Assembly (NCBI GenBank): GCA_026770025.1 | Contig: JAMXDE010000023.1 | Span: 930,001-994,000, forward strand | Source of the DNA: Craspedostauros australis | Taxonomy: Eukaryota; Bacillariophyta; Bacillariophyceae; Mastogloiales; Achnanthaceae | Direction of reading: 5' to 3' | DNA: 64,000 nucleotides | Shown here: positions 11,484 to 23,208 of the stretch, piece by piece | How positions within the stretch are numbered: position 1 is the stretch's first letter | Layout: each line of letters starts with the position of its first letter | Made by a program: the position numbers and the translations under genes | The notes under the pieces: model-generated | Told to the model about the DNA's origin: nothing | Databases searched by the model: none | Seen by the model: only the letters and a program-made list of their open reading frames with translations

Positions 11484-12238
11484 GTACAAGTACGGTAGGC
11501 AGTCTGTGCTCGATGCACACGCACGAACGCACGAGCGCAGCACAACACAACATGGTGCACGTCGAGATGGGAGAGGTCGATGTTCGAACCAAGGGAAAAC
11601 GGATCGGGCCTTGCCTCAAAGTCAGCAGCGTGCACACCCACACACACTGTGTACATATCCACATTGATTGAGCAATGATTACGTGAACGAAGCACTACTC
11701 TATACATGTTTGCATTTTATACCTCCTTCTCTCCACGCGTACAAGTACGAGTAGGGGGATGGCTATTATTCTATTAAGTTTCATTTTCCATACCAAGGCG
11801 ACTGCTTCGTGGCAAAGAAAAATACCGACCCATGCGGATGAGAATCAGGCGTAGCCATCGCCATTGCTATGATACAGCAAACCATGAGCGAGACCACTGG
11901 CCGCCGTTGCGCACATACTCATGGCAACCACCGAAGCCCTGACGCTGTTTTCATTGATCAAATTGAAATATTCATGGTTTAGTATTTACTGTTGTATTGG
12001 AGTGTCTGGTGCTGGCACGTCCTCGTACGGCATTACTCTATCACGGCCATTCTTTTTTCTTTGGCAGTCGTCGTGACAACAGCAGAGACACGGAGGATGC
12101 CCTTTCCCAATGCACCTGCTGTCCACGACCATTCTTCTTTTGTCTTTCTTGTTGTTCTCGATCCCCTCTCCTTCTCCCCCACAAAGATGGGGAGCGTCAT
12201 GCAAATGGTGGCATGTTATCATACAATGCACGCTTCAC
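11484..12238. other. Intergenic, convergent spacer
   Basis: About 750 bp between the 3' ends of the PT/LRR gene (+) and the ABCG gene (-). No protein-like open frame is seen. A GTAAGT overlaps the stop codon of the upstream gene (11479-11485), so an alternative C-terminal splice cannot be excluded. Confidence 0.5.
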
Positions 12239-14617
12239 TTAGCGTTCGGCAATCTTGCGGTACTTCAATGCCAAGTAGGCCATGTAGCGTGGCACGACGC
12301 CCAGCACGATGAGCATGCCGATATGGAACCCGAGCGTCGCTTCGACGTCCAGGAATTCCAACAAGTCATCCTTGGCTACGATGGTGCCGACGCCACCTGC
12401 GCATAGATCTTGCAGGTTGCCGCTGCCATCGCATCGCATGTCGCGGTCGAAAATGACGAAACGGGAGGCGTCGAAGGCGTACTTGAACGGGCTGAGGTAC
12501 TTGGCCCATTCAACGAAAGCCGGAATATTCTCAACGTAGAATCCTCCCATGAGCATGGTGGTCAAGGTGAGGACGGTGGCGATGGTCAAGGCACGGTCCA
12601 TGCGGTCGATGGAGGCTCCGATGAGAAGTCCCATCGACTCTCCGGCCACGACGGACAGGAGGGAGATCAGCGTGCTGGACAGAAAGACCGTGAACTTGGA
12701 GCTGATGCCGGCCATCCAGAAGGAGATGATCATGTAGAGGGTTGGCAGGATGAGTCGCGTGGGAGCTTCGCTGGTCGTCTTGGCAAGGAAGTAGGCGCTG
12801 AGGTGGTAGGACGAGCTGGCACGCTCCTTGGCGATGATGGCCTTCTCCATGGGGAACGCCATGAGGGCGCCGAACATACTGTCGAAGACCCAGTAGGTCA
12901 TCGTGAAGAAGATGTAGGACGAGCGGTCGTGGACCGTCTCCTCCGTGTAGTCCAATCGAAACCACAACAGACCGGCAACAATACCAAGCACTGCGGACTT
13001 GATGAGGTTGAGGGGCGTGAAGATGGCCGTTCTGGAGTTCTTCATGGCGCGGTGCGTGAGGACGCGGTACTGGGTCATCCAGCTCGTGCCGTACTTGGAT
13101 CCCTCCATGCCGGATCCCGAAGCTCCGTGGTCGGAGGCTCCGAGGGTGGATTCCCGCTTGGGCTCGTTCTGCACCTGGTCTTCGATCTGCTTGGAGACGA
13201 CTTCGCCATCCCATGCAGCGATGAGCAGGTCGCGGTTGGTGACACCGGCGAGGTCGGTCGAGGCGGACTTTTGGGTGCTTTCGCGCGATCCGGCACCCAC
13301 GTTGGAGCCCTTCTTGCGACGGCGCAGCGTCGCGCCCTGGTTCTCCTCGTCGTTGTCGTTGTTGCTGCCTTCCTCGCTTTGGTTGGGCGAGTCATTTTCG
13401 TCGAAGGTGGTGGTGACGAGGAAGGGGTTGGTGCCGTTGGCCTCCTCATCGACCTCGTCAGTGTTGTCGGCGACGAGCAGATCCATCCAGTGGTCGGCGA
13501 GGTTGTATCCCTCGGGGCATGCCATGCCTTGGTCCTTGAGGTAGGGGATGGACTTTTGCGGCGTGCCGAAGTAGACCACGTTTCCCGATGCCATCATGAG
13601 CAAGCGGTCGAAGCTGAGGAAGAGGCCCGAGCTGGGCTGGTGGATGCTGACGATGACCGTCTTGCGCTGGTAACGTGCCAGATTCTGCAGGATCTTGACC
13701 AGCGCGACGGCGTTGGTGGAGTCGAGCCCGGAGGTCGGCTCATCCAGCAGGAGGCAGGATGGGTTGGTGAGGAGCTCCGTGCCGATGTTGACGCGCTTCC
13801 TCTCTCCGCCGCTGAGCATTCCGATGGGAGAGTTCTGTACCTTGGTGAGGCGCAGCAGGCGGATGATGTTGTCCACCTTGTCGAGCTTCTGCTGCCTCGC
13901 CCATTCTTGCGGCAGACGCAGGAAGGCCGTGTAGGCGAGCTGGTCGCGCACGCTGAGGTCGTTGAAGAAGATATCCTGCTGTCGGACGTAGGCTACCTGC
14001 GAGACGAACCGCTTCATGGCGCTGCTGGAGTTGGACACCGGGCGGCCATTGACGGAGATGACTCCGCTCTCCAACGAGAGGCGGCCGCTGAGGGCGTTGA
14101 GCAGGGTGGTCTTGCCACTTCCGGACGGGCCCAAAAGCGCCAGCACCTCACCTGGGGCCGCGAAGGCGGAAACCTGGTTGAGAATGACCTTGGAGGTCGG
14201 ACCGGCCGAGGAGCGTCTGCCACCGGGGGCGTCGCCACCATCTTCGGCCTTCGCGGGACCTGCGATGGAGCTCCTCATGAGACCCGCCTGGTTGTCCTGC
14301 ACCATCACGACCTTCTTCAATCGGCTCCAGCGCAGGATGATTGACGAATCTGGTGCTCCAGCGGCAGTCTCCGGTGCTGCAGCGGGGCCCTTGTTGGATG
14401 CCTCGTCGCTTGGGGCCGCGTCCGGGACGGCACGGTTCGATGCCTGCACCGGAATGACATCATCATGGTTGGTGGACCCAAAGATGATCTCTTCTTCTTG
14501 CACGGTGCCCACAATGTTCCCCAGGCCTTCGCTGTGTCGGATCTCGAGATCTTCGCCATCAGTGTGGGTGCTGATGTCGGCATTGGGGCTTGCGTCTTCC
14601 TCCATCGTTGAACTCAT
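12239..14617 (-). CDS. ABC transporter, ABCG/WHITE-type half-transporter
   Basis: A single exon of 792 aa from the ATG at 14617; the frame continues upstream without an ATG, through a CAATCAAA-rich leader. The nucleotide-binding domain comes first, as in ABCG proteins: Walker A GPSGSGKTT (about residue 165), the IHQPSSGLF switch segment, signature LSGGERKR and Walker B LLLDEPTSGLD. A charged, low-complexity linker of about 130 residues follows, then a C-terminal membrane domain with about six segments (for example SAVLGIVAGLLWF and TIATVLTLTTMLMGGFY). ABCG half-transporters dimerise and export lipids, sterols or other hydrophobic compounds with ATP. The substrate cannot be told. All catalytic motifs look intact. 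Confidence 0.95.
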   Translation of the reverse strand: MSSTMEEDASPNADISTHTDGEDLEIRHSEGLGNIVGTVQEEEIIFGSTNHDDVIPVQASNRAVPDAAPSDEASNKGPAAAPETAAGAPDSSIILRWSRLKKVVMVQDNQAGLMRSSIAGPAKAEDGGDAPGGRRSSAGPTSKVILNQVSAFAAPGEVLALLGPSGSGKTTLLNALSGRLSLESGVISVNGRPVSNSSSAMKRFVSQVAYVRQQDIFFNDLSVRDQLAYTAFLRLPQEWARQQKLDKVDNIIRLLRLTKVQNSPIGMLSGGERKRVNIGTELLTNPSCLLLDEPTSGLDSTNAVALVKILQNLARYQRKTVIVSIHQPSSGLFLSFDRLLMMASGNVVYFGTPQKSIPYLKDQGMACPEGYNLADHWMDLLVADNTDEVDEEANGTNPFLVTTTFDENDSPNQSEEGSNNDNDEENQGATLRRRKKGSNVGAGSRESTQKSASTDLAGVTNRDLLIAAWDGEVVSKQIEDQVQNEPKRESTLGASDHGASGSGMEGSKYGTSWMTQYRVLTHRAMKNSRTAIFTPLNLIKSAVLGIVAGLLWFRLDYTEETVHDRSSYIFFTMTYWVFDSMFGALMAFPMEKAIIAKERASSSYHLSAYFLAKTTSEAPTRLILPTLYMIISFWMAGISSKFTVFLSSTLISLLSVVAGESMGLLIGASIDRMDRALTIATVLTLTTMLMGGFYVENIPAFVEWAKYLSPFKYAFDASRFVIFDRDMRCDGSGNLQDLCAGGVGTIVAKDDLLEFLDVEATLGFHIGMLIVLGVVPRYMAYLALKYRKIAER

Positions 14618-17066
14618 CTTGTCAGACCTTCGTTTGATTGTTTGTTTGATTGTTTGATTGCTTGTGATGTTGAGTGGTTGAGTGAGTGTTGGTTGGGTGA
14701 GTGAGTTTGTGCACGGAGGCAATCGTATTGGTATGGTAGATCGTTCTGGCACGGGCTACGAGTGTGTGCGATTCAGAAAGCGTCGTTGTTGTTGCTTCTG
14801 CGATTGTGGTTGTGATCGGTGATGGGCGCAAGGCGAATTCGGTGGATGCAACTCTGGTGATGTGAGGAATCAATGAGAAAGACAAGTTGAACACAGGCAA
14901 ATCGTGGAGCCCCGTTGCCGTGGTGAGTTGTACGCGGGCCTGTGCACGATTGAGGGCACTTGGTTGGTGTTTGGACGATCGTGGGGTGACGGAGATGGTA
15001 ATGACCCTGTTGTGACTGCGGCTTCTCTCGTCTTTCTCCTCTTTCCTTCTCTCTCCTCGGCACGTGGAGGTTTCGTGCAGAGGTTGGCGCGACAAGGCCA
15101 CGCAAGAGCTCTTTCGGACGCTCCTGGCTTCGTTCTTGTCCGGATGCGTGTGCGACTTGCTTGGATGCAAGTATCACGCAACAGCGGGCCGCTCTCTGTT
15201 CCTCTCTGTTGCGTGTGGCACATCGCTTGTGTGCTGCAGAGTACGGTATTTCGCTTTCTGTGCGTGCCTGTTGGGCGCAGCGACAGTGGAATGGGGGTGG
15301 TGGTTACGGGAAGCACAAGTATTCTACGAACTGCACGATCGCAAGGGAGCACAAGAGCGTTGCATGCGCCCACATCGATGGGAAGAAGAACGTCTTTCCT
15401 GTTCCATGAGCGTGATGTGGACCGTGCAACAACAGAGCAGTTCCTACCGCTGACTTGGTGTGAAGGACTTTCTGTTGCGTGGTATTAGGGTACTAGAGGA
15501 CTCTTCGCACTCTATTTCCGACAACTTTGTTGTCGTGGATTGTTTTGGCGCGCAAAGTCAAACACTTGCAAGCCGTGCCAAGCTGTTGACATGGTGAGCA
15601 ACTGAAGGGCCTTTTGTCGAGTTCGTTTTGGGCAGCGGCTTCCTTACCTACTCCCCACGCTCGTCCATCATGTTTTGGTGAGTCATTTGACAAAGTCACA
15701 TGCAACGAAACCGCCATGTCAACTTCGCATCGAGTTTGTCATTGGCGGGATTGCTGTTCTTGCAAGCCAGAGTTAGCCAGAGTATACATGTACAAAACTA
15801 GAGATGGATGTGCTGCTCAGAACTTGGTATCGACGCCTCTCGTTCAATGGCGCCCAAACATGGTGGCCCCAAGGTGTTGTGGTGAGCACTGCTCGTAGCT
15901 CGCAGAGTGGTACAACGTCGTCGAGCAGAGAGGCTCGATTGACAAACGAGTTGAAAATAGGGCAGAGTAAAGCCTTCTGCTCACAATGAGTCTGGTCACA
16001 ACAGGTGTACTTGCAGCACCGGCCACTGTTGCAGAAGTGGGTGCATTTTGTGTCAAGTCACCATGATTCTCGTCTTCGACAGTCGCTGTCATTTGAGGTC
16101 CTCCACGCAGTGGCCTCTATGGTCCTTTTTCGCGCGCTGTGGTACCGACACTCAACTCTATTCTATTCCACTCTGCAATACACAGTATATTATGCCACAC
16201 TATATTTTACAATATGTAGTCGTATGTGTACTCGTAGCTGTGGCCGTCTTGGCTCCAGCACAGTGAAGTATGACTACTCACAATCGAAGACGTTTTGCAA
16301 GATCCAAGAGAGTTGGACCGGGAGTTGCGGTGATCTATTCATTCGTGCCACAATTATCCAGGTGAAACCGTTAAAATGGTGTTACGATGCGAACACGGGT
16401 GTCGCTTGCTAATATGAGCAACCAACATTGGAGCAAAGCAATGCATGCGTACGATTCGATAAGCCTCATAATCTGCATCTGTATGGCTTTGCCACCTCTG
16501 TTTTGGGTTTCATGCGTGTATTGACTTGAAATGATTCCAACACAACACAACAGGACAGGTAACTTAGAGAAGGGAAATGAGCACTTGCGCAAAAATGTCT
16601 CCACCACCTCGATTCGACCGGCTACAATCAGAACAGAAGTCCGCCTAGATCCATGCCTGTTCCAAGCGATACAGAGAGTGCTTGCGCGCTCACCACCCAT
16701 TATCATCCCGTCACACACACGCCGAATGGTGAATGTGGACAGCGTGTGTTATGCATGCGCTGCCTGCGGAGTATGGCGGTGACCAAACTGTTCAATCAGA
16801 AGTATCATACTGGAAATAGATAGCAAAGCAAGGCACGTTTGAGACAAAGAGTACCCGTGCGAGCTGCTCGAAGAGTTTCTTGCGTCACGCTAGTTGACTG
16901 TTTTCTGTTTATCGCACGAATTCTTTTGGGACCGCTCCTGGTCCGAATTCATGAAGGTCAAAGCTCTGGACGAGATGTGTGGTGGAGATGGACGTGCCGG
17001 GTCTGATGCCTGTATATTCGCATTGAGTGAAACTCAGCAGGGTGTCATCGCTTGAGTTTCTCCTTC
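14618..17066. other. Intergenic, about 2.4 kb
   Basis: The first part (14618-14760) is a T/G-rich leader of the minus-strand ABCG gene. The rest holds only open frames of random composition; the longest (14904-15488, +) lacks domain-like features. AT-rich DNA occurs near 16150-16215. No gene is supported. Confidence 0.5.
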
Positions 17067-18627
17067 CTATTCGTCTTGAATGCGTGGAAAGACAGGATTC
17101 TCCACCACCTTCAGCCACCCATTGTCGTAGAGTGTGTCGTAGCGAACGGAGCATATGAAAAGAACGGCCAGCATGCGATTGAGTTCACAAAGATCCTCCA
17201 CAGCCAACATCTTCAAGTATCCAAGTTGCTCCGAAGTCGTGCATTCGCCGATGTCAACACTGTTCATGTTGGCTCTTGCATCGACCAAAAAGTCGTTCTC
17301 CAAGCTTGCCTGTTTCGCCGCCTCCATTAGGTAGATCTTTGCATTGTTTCCTGCCTCGCGAGAGTCGGACCGATACTTTTGTGCGATCTTCCTCTCATCC
17401 TCACCCGCCTTTCGCAATCCAGCAACGGGTTCAAGCACTGCTGCAGCCCTAGCTCTGTATGCGACAGCCAGGTTCTTTGCAGCCGCAATCTCGTCATAGA
17501 CATCATCTTCGGGCTTGATATTCTCAGCAATCGCCTCGGCTTCCTTGGCAAGCACCTTGGCTTCCTTGGCACACCTCTCGGCTTCCCCGACACACTTCTT
17601 GGCCTGCCTGCCGAGCTTCTCGGCTTGCCTGGCCTTCTTCCTCAACTTGGTCTTGATCGACAGCTGCTTGTTTGCTTTGTCTCTGGCTTCCTTTGCTTCG
17701 GTCTTGGCGAGCTTCGATGCAGCGAAATTCTTCTTTGCTTTGGCGAAGTGGTCCAGTTCGTCCTCCATGCCGTTTCTTGCTTGCTTCTCCGAAGGCGCGG
17801 GGCCATCGACAAAGGCTTTCGCGCGCGTGTACCTGCCTACCGTGATCTGCACATTACCCCAGGTCTCAAATGCCGAGTCCTGGTATATGTTCACTTCATC
17901 CAAGAGCTTGAACTGTCGAACGTTCTGGGCGAACCTGTCGGAACCATTCGAGCTCTCGGTGGAAACTCTGAGCCCGAGTTTCTCGACAACGTCCAGAGCA
18001 GACTTAATTGAGTCCAATAGATCTTTCGGGATTGTCCCATGTTCGGTGCAAATGAATATTTTCTGCGATGTGCGATTTGCACGGCGATGAAAGGAAACGA
18101 TGTTCGTTGCAAGAATCGCATGTTGCAGTGGATGGTGAGATATCGTCCAGCGCCCCCCAAACCCATCGATGTGGCTATCGACAAACACACCTCCCGGATC
18201 TCCGAAAATAGGATCACTTCACGATCCACGAATGCAACACCGTGGCCAGCACGCATCAACATTCACATCTGTGCAGCAATGATCGCTGCACGTCGACCTC
18301 ATAGAATCATGTACTTACGTCGATACCGATTCTCAGCTCCGATCGAAGCTTCGACATGTCATCTTTGCCTCCCCCAGCTGCATATTCAAAGTTGAGGCCT
18401 TTCCCAAACACATCGAGGTTTTCCGTTCGCTCTTTTGTTGCTTCGAGTGCAGATGGACTGGCACGGAATGACACAGCGATCGATGCTGGCTGAGCACGAC
18501 GAGCCATAGTGATGGATGGAGTCAATCCCACCGGAAATCCGTCAACGCTGGTGTTGCCACTGTCGTTCTGAATGCTGAACGCAGTCACCATGGCGAAGGC
18601 GAGAGAGGGGATAGAGAGGAGCTTCAT
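17067..18627 (-). CDS. Plastid-type leader protein with Ala/Lys/Glu coiled-coil body (left copy of the inverted duplication)
   Basis: Exon 1 is 18627-18319 and exon 2 is 18062-17067. The 256-bp intron has a GTAAGT donor, a CAG acceptor and phase 0; the product is 434 aa. The N-terminus (MKLLSIPSLAFAMVTA|FSIQ) is a signal peptide with Phe right after the predicted cleavage site, followed by a Ser/Arg-rich stretch, as in diatom bipartite plastid targeting. Exon 2 encodes a long Ala/Lys/Glu-rich helix (KKARQAEKLGRQAKK, AKEAEAIAENI) expected to form a coiled coil, and an uncharacterised C-terminus. No catalytic motif is seen and I do not recognise the family. Its leader and promoter are almost identical to those of the divergent gene at 20570, while its body is unrelated. 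Confidence 0.72.
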
Positions 18628-19379
18628 CTTGATGGTTGGTTGGCTGAATGTTGGCTGATTGTTGGTGTTGGCTAGTTGATGTTGGATCGTTGAAGGTTGT
18701 TGGTTGATCGTGAACAACCGTTGGTGGCTCTCCGTGTGATTTCTCTCTGATTGCTCAGATTTTGATTTTGTGAGGACAAGGGATCTGCCCGAACGATCTC
18801 TGTTTTAGCCACATCATGTGCTCCTGTTTCGCAGGTCGTATGTACGCAACACGTGGGGACAGCCCTGTTTTCTGACCAATACGTGGTCTTCGGCCTCTGT
18901 TGTCGCCAAGCCATGACTACCGTCTGTATCTGCATGGCATGGCATGCCATAGCCATGATCACGGATGGGATAGCATAGCGAATGAATGCAAGATCATGTA
19001 CTTTTTGCAAGATCATGTATGCGGTTTGGATGGCATGGGGCGTTTGCATAATAGATACAGGAAGGGCAACGATGATCACATGCTGCATAACGGATCAGTT
19101 CCGAGAAACATTTCATTCAGACTGACCTGCCGAGGCCGACCCATCCGCTGTGCAAGGATTGATCGTGTGGGTTTGATCTGCTGAGAGGAACATAGTCCGA
19201 CAGTATCCTGGCGATGCTGCAGGAGCGTTTCTCTCTGTTGTGTCAGCTCCTGTGATGGGTCGATGTCGAGTCGACGTTGGATCCGTGTTGGAACTGAGAG
19301 GTATCATTGAGTGTTTGCGTGTTTGTGTGATGTTCCTTGAGGATGTGTGTGAATGAGGACAGCATGGTGGGTGGGTTTT
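18093..19379 (-). repeat. Left arm of an inverted duplication
   Basis: Read on the minus strand, this matches 19816-21085 on the plus strand. The core 18445-19274 (promoter, leader and first part of exon 1) is almost identical to 19924-20752, with one visible substitution in the 5' leader. The intron part 18093-18318 is similar but carries several substitutions and small indels. The segment 18319-18444 inside exon 1 does not match. Confidence 0.93.
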
Positions 19380-19815
19380 TGCCAATGTCGTCGCTCACGT
19401 CACTGAAGGGTCAGTATCGCCAAGTCATCAACACAACACGCTCTTGTTTACCCCTGATCACGACAGCAGACTCGCTCACCGAAACAGGTTTGTGGAAACG
19501 CCGAGTCCCCAATCGCACACAACCGCGGTTGACCACAACCGCAGAGTCCGCGAGCACAGAGCAACAACAGGACACTTCGCAACACCAATCTTTTGTTACA
19601 TTTCGTCGCCGCGCCATCAATAAATCTTCCGTCATCCAAAATGCGCCACAGAGATGCGCTCCTCCTGTTGCGAAAATCGAAAGAACAAGTCGACTGGAAA
19701 AATGATAACTGTCGACGCATCCGAACACCACTCAGATTCGGCAGTACACATCGCCCCTTCGTCGTCGCATAAATTCCAAACCACCAACAAAACCAAAATC
19801 ACCAGCACGATGATC
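19380..19815. other. Unique spacer of the inverted duplication
   Basis: 436 bp separate the two arms. Short frames on both strands show no clear protein character. It lies between two head-to-head transcription units and may hold shared regulatory DNA; I see no specific motif. Confidence 0.5.
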
Positions 19816-21085
19816 AAAACCCACCCACCATGCTGTCCTCATTCACACACATCCTGAAGGAACATCACACACACACACACAAACACGCAATGCTACCTCT
19901 CAGCCTCAACACAGTTCCAACATCGACTCGACATCGACCCATCACAGGAGCTGACACAACAGAGAGAAACGCTCCTGCAGCATCGCCAGGATACTGTCGG
20001 ACTATGTTCCTCTCAGCAGATCAAACCCACACGATCAATCCTTGCACAGCGGATGGGTCGGCCTCGGCAGGTCAGTCTGAATGAAATGTTTCTCGGAACT
20101 GATCCGTTATGCAGCATGTGATCATCGTTGCCCTTCCTGTATCTATTATGCAAACGCCCCATGCCATCCAAACCGCATACATGATCTTGCAAAAAGTACA
20201 TGATCTTGCATTCATTCGCTATGCTATCCCATCCGTGATCATGGCTATGGCATGCCATGCCATGCAGATACAGACGGTAGTCATGGCTTGGCGACAACAG
20301 AGGCCGAAGACCACGTATTGGTCAGAAAACAGGGCTGTCCCCACGTGTTGCGTACATACGACCTGCGAAACAGGAGCACATGATGTGGCTAAAACAGAGA
20401 TCGTTCGGGCAGATCCCTTGTCCTCACAAAATCAAAATCTGAGCAATCAGAGAGAAATCACACGGAGAGCCACCAACGGTTGTTCACGATCAACCAACAA
20501 CCTTCAACGATCCAACATCAACTAGCCAACACCAATAATCAGCCAACATTCAGCCAACCAACCATCAAGATGAAGCTCCTCTCTATCCCCTCTCTCGCCT
20601 TCGCCATGGTGACTGCGTTCAGCATTCAGAACGACAGTGGCAACACCAGCGTTGACGGATTTCCGGTGGGATTGACTCCATCCATCACTATGGCTCGTCG
20701 TGCTCAGCCAGCATCGATCGCTGTGTCATTCCGTGCCAGTCCATCTGCACTCAGAGCAACAGAATCCGCAGCAGCAGCGGCGGTCTCGGACAACCTCGGC
20801 AGTGGCGATGTTCATACAAGCTCAATCTTGCTGGATATTTGGGACGACGCCCAAGTACGTACATGATTCTATGAGGTCGACGTGCAGCGATCATTGCTGC
20901 GCAGATGTGAATGTTGATGAGCGCACTGGCCACGACGTTGCATTCGTGGATCGTGAAGTGATCTTATTTTCGGAGATCCGGGAGGTGTGTTTGCCGATGG
21001 CCACATCGATGGGTTTGGGGGGACGTCGAGCGATATCTCACCATCCACTGCAACATGCGATTCTTGCAACGAACATCCTTTCCTA
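19816..21085 (+). repeat. Right arm of an inverted duplication
   Basis: The inverse of 18093-19379. Near the centre (19816-19923) the arms differ by indels in a CA repeat. The core 19924-20752 is near-identical to the left arm. The homology is interrupted by a non-matching coding segment (20753-20854), resumes in the intron (20855-21085), and stops before exon 2. Confidence 0.93.
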
Positions 21086-21482
21086 TTGATATGATATTTT
21101 TCCACTTATGTGCATGTTGTCAATGCAGGCGATTGTGCAGGCCATTCAACTGACACCAACTCCAAATACTGAAAGTAATGCGGTCAGCATATACTTGGGA
21201 AACCCTGACAATCGTCAGAAAGTCGAAACACTTGCCACAGAGTCATACGAGTTCGCAGCTGTGATCATGGAAGTGAAGCTCGAGTACGCCCCATTCTCCT
21301 TTGAACACATCAGGTTGAATCAAATTGGAGGAGACCTCAACCAGGCCAGCCAGGAACTCAGCAGCATCCTGGCCGCATCAGAGTATTCTCGTCTGATTGG
21401 GACGTTGCAGGACATTATTTATGACCTCACGCGTTATTTCATTGTCACTGACTCCAGGAATGTGCCAGAACCTACCAATTAG
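20570..21482 (+). CDS. Plastid-type leader protein, right copy, with a different body
   Basis: Exon 1 is 20570-20854 and exon 2 is 21129-21482. The 274-bp intron has donor GTACGT, acceptor AATGCAG and phase 0; the product is 212 aa. Residues 1-60 are the same as in the divergent gene at 18627, including the signal peptide and A|F cleavage context. The protein then switches to a short Ala-rich segment (ESAAAAAVSDN) and an exon 2 body of 117 residues with alternating hydrophobic positions (for example LNQASQELSSILAASEYS), probably helical. There is no known domain. The gene is intact, with start, splice sites and stop present, so it is not an obvious pseudogene. The function is unknown. Confidence 0.62.
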
Positions 21483-23208
21483 TAGAGCCGAGAGTATGCT
21501 CTCATATAACTTGCCATACTAGTCCATATTGGTGCAATCGCTGCCGTTCCTTTGCGATCCATCCAAGAGCATGCTACAAGGTTCACCGTGCTAACGTATT
21601 CCATTCTGTCTGTTCCATAACCCCACGTAGGAAAAGTGGCGTGTCCTCGCAACGCTCAGGGGTGACCGATCCTGCATTTGCCATGTTGTGGGTTTGGGCA
21701 TTTTTCTTGTTTACGACCTATCAACCTCCTTTTCTCCGTATAATCACGAACCACTAACTACCTGATTCTCTAATCTCCACATCTGTCATGACGATTATCC
21801 GCTTGCTCAAGCACCAGCTGCAGAGAAGTGGCCTCGCCACAGCCCCCGGGCTGCATCATAAAGTACTTTCCACCAGCCAAGGGCGTTTTGTTAGTGTCAG
21901 GTGCGTGAGTGGGGTCCCAATAAGTGATTACTCCATCCACATGAGTAACGTGCCCGCTGCATCGGTCGAGTACTTCATGATATAGTATTATATAATATGA
22001 TATTATGGTTGATAGTATAATATTCTAGATTACATGCATGCACAAAATACACGAAAACAATAACGAGAGTGAGACGAAGATGATTCCAGCCATTACTCCT
22101 GTCTCTCAAGAGAGAGTATGCTCCTGCAATGATATGTAATATCATATAATACCATAGAGCATTGGATACATGCCAGCGTAGAGCTATAGTTGCTTCAGCC
22201 AATGAACACTTGTATCGAACGTATAATATCATATTGGTACTGACGTTTGGTGTTGGTGGTCGCCCTCGATACTCTCGGTAGTACATGTTAGCGACGTCAA
22301 CTCTCCAGTTGTTGTCGTGTTGGTATGGGCGCAGAACTGCAGGATAGCATTCTAGGGACTTGTTAAGTTGTCGTAGAGTGGCCACCAGCTCTCATTGTTC
22401 TGGTCACAATCCATAGTGTACTGACGCCGTGAGTGATTTGCTTGCCTACGACTACTCTGCTCCAACGAGAGCACATTCACGATTGCTCTCCGGAGAGAGG
22501 TCTTTGTGGAATACGGCTACTCATGCCATGCTTCCAACCCTTTTTGTGGAAGAAACAAGCCAGTAATTTGCGCCCCGAGCAGAGATGCTGCAAAGTACTT
22601 GAATCGGTGCCTTCCACGTTGGCGCTGCTTTTCAGTATCTCTAACTTTGTTGTTATAGCATGGCAACCAATCATGTTTGACGCTGACACGGTTTGGAACA
22701 ACATCGAAGCACAGAATCAGATCGCGTCGCAGAAACACGAACAAGTGGTCCTCTCATCCTTGGATGTGGAAGGCGCGCACAGTCTCCCATCATCACACAC
22801 GCCAACACAACTCGCATGTGTTTGTACGAGTATAGCAGGCCGTAAGTCATGCCATGCATGAAACGAAGAATACAGAGCGCCTCCACGCTGATGCCGCCCC
22901 TCTTTTGGCTTGCACCGTCCAAAAGGTCGCGTGTGTGGCAATACGAGGTATGGGACGTACAGAGAGGCGCCGTCTTCGTTCTTGGCACCTGAGGTTGGAA
23001 AGCAAGGACCTTCGCCGCAGCACCATCCAACGCATCCATCCGAAGCGAAGCGATGCGATGCTGACTGGAAGCCATGCACAGAAACGAACACTTGAGGATG
23101 GAAACGGAACTCACAATCAACAAAGCATGACAAGAAAGAAAATCACAGCAACACGAACTGAGAACAACGGCAACAGCAACAGCAACAGCAACAGCAAAGG
23201 GTACAGGA
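21483..23208. other. Intergenic; AT-rich 3' flank and cyclase leader
   Basis: About 1.7 kb between two plus-strand genes. Positions 21975-22025 and 22130-22235 are AT-rich with TATAATAT-like motifs. A 65-codon frame at 21788-21985 starts like a mitochondrial presequence (MTIIRLLKHQLQRSG) but has no body. From about 23090 the DNA becomes an A/C-rich leader with an AACAGC repeat just before the cyclase start. Confidence 0.45.

Noticed and set aside
12410-14344. 644-codon plus-strand frame
   Set aside because: Antisense of the ABCG transporter, which has all ABC motifs on the minus strand.
14904-15488. 194-codon plus-strand frame in the spacer
   Set aside because: Random composition with many Cys/Trp/Arg, no domain, no splice support.
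17379-18011. Plus-strand Leu/Gly-rich frame
   Set aside because: Antisense of the coiled-coil exon of the left-copy gene.
18093-21085. Foldback transposon or terminal inverted repeat element
   Set aside because: The arms contain ordinary spliced genes, no transposase is seen between them, and I see no clear target-site duplication.
22433-22861. 142-codon plus-strand frame before the cyclase
   Set aside because: No protein-like pattern and no homology recognised; likely chance.
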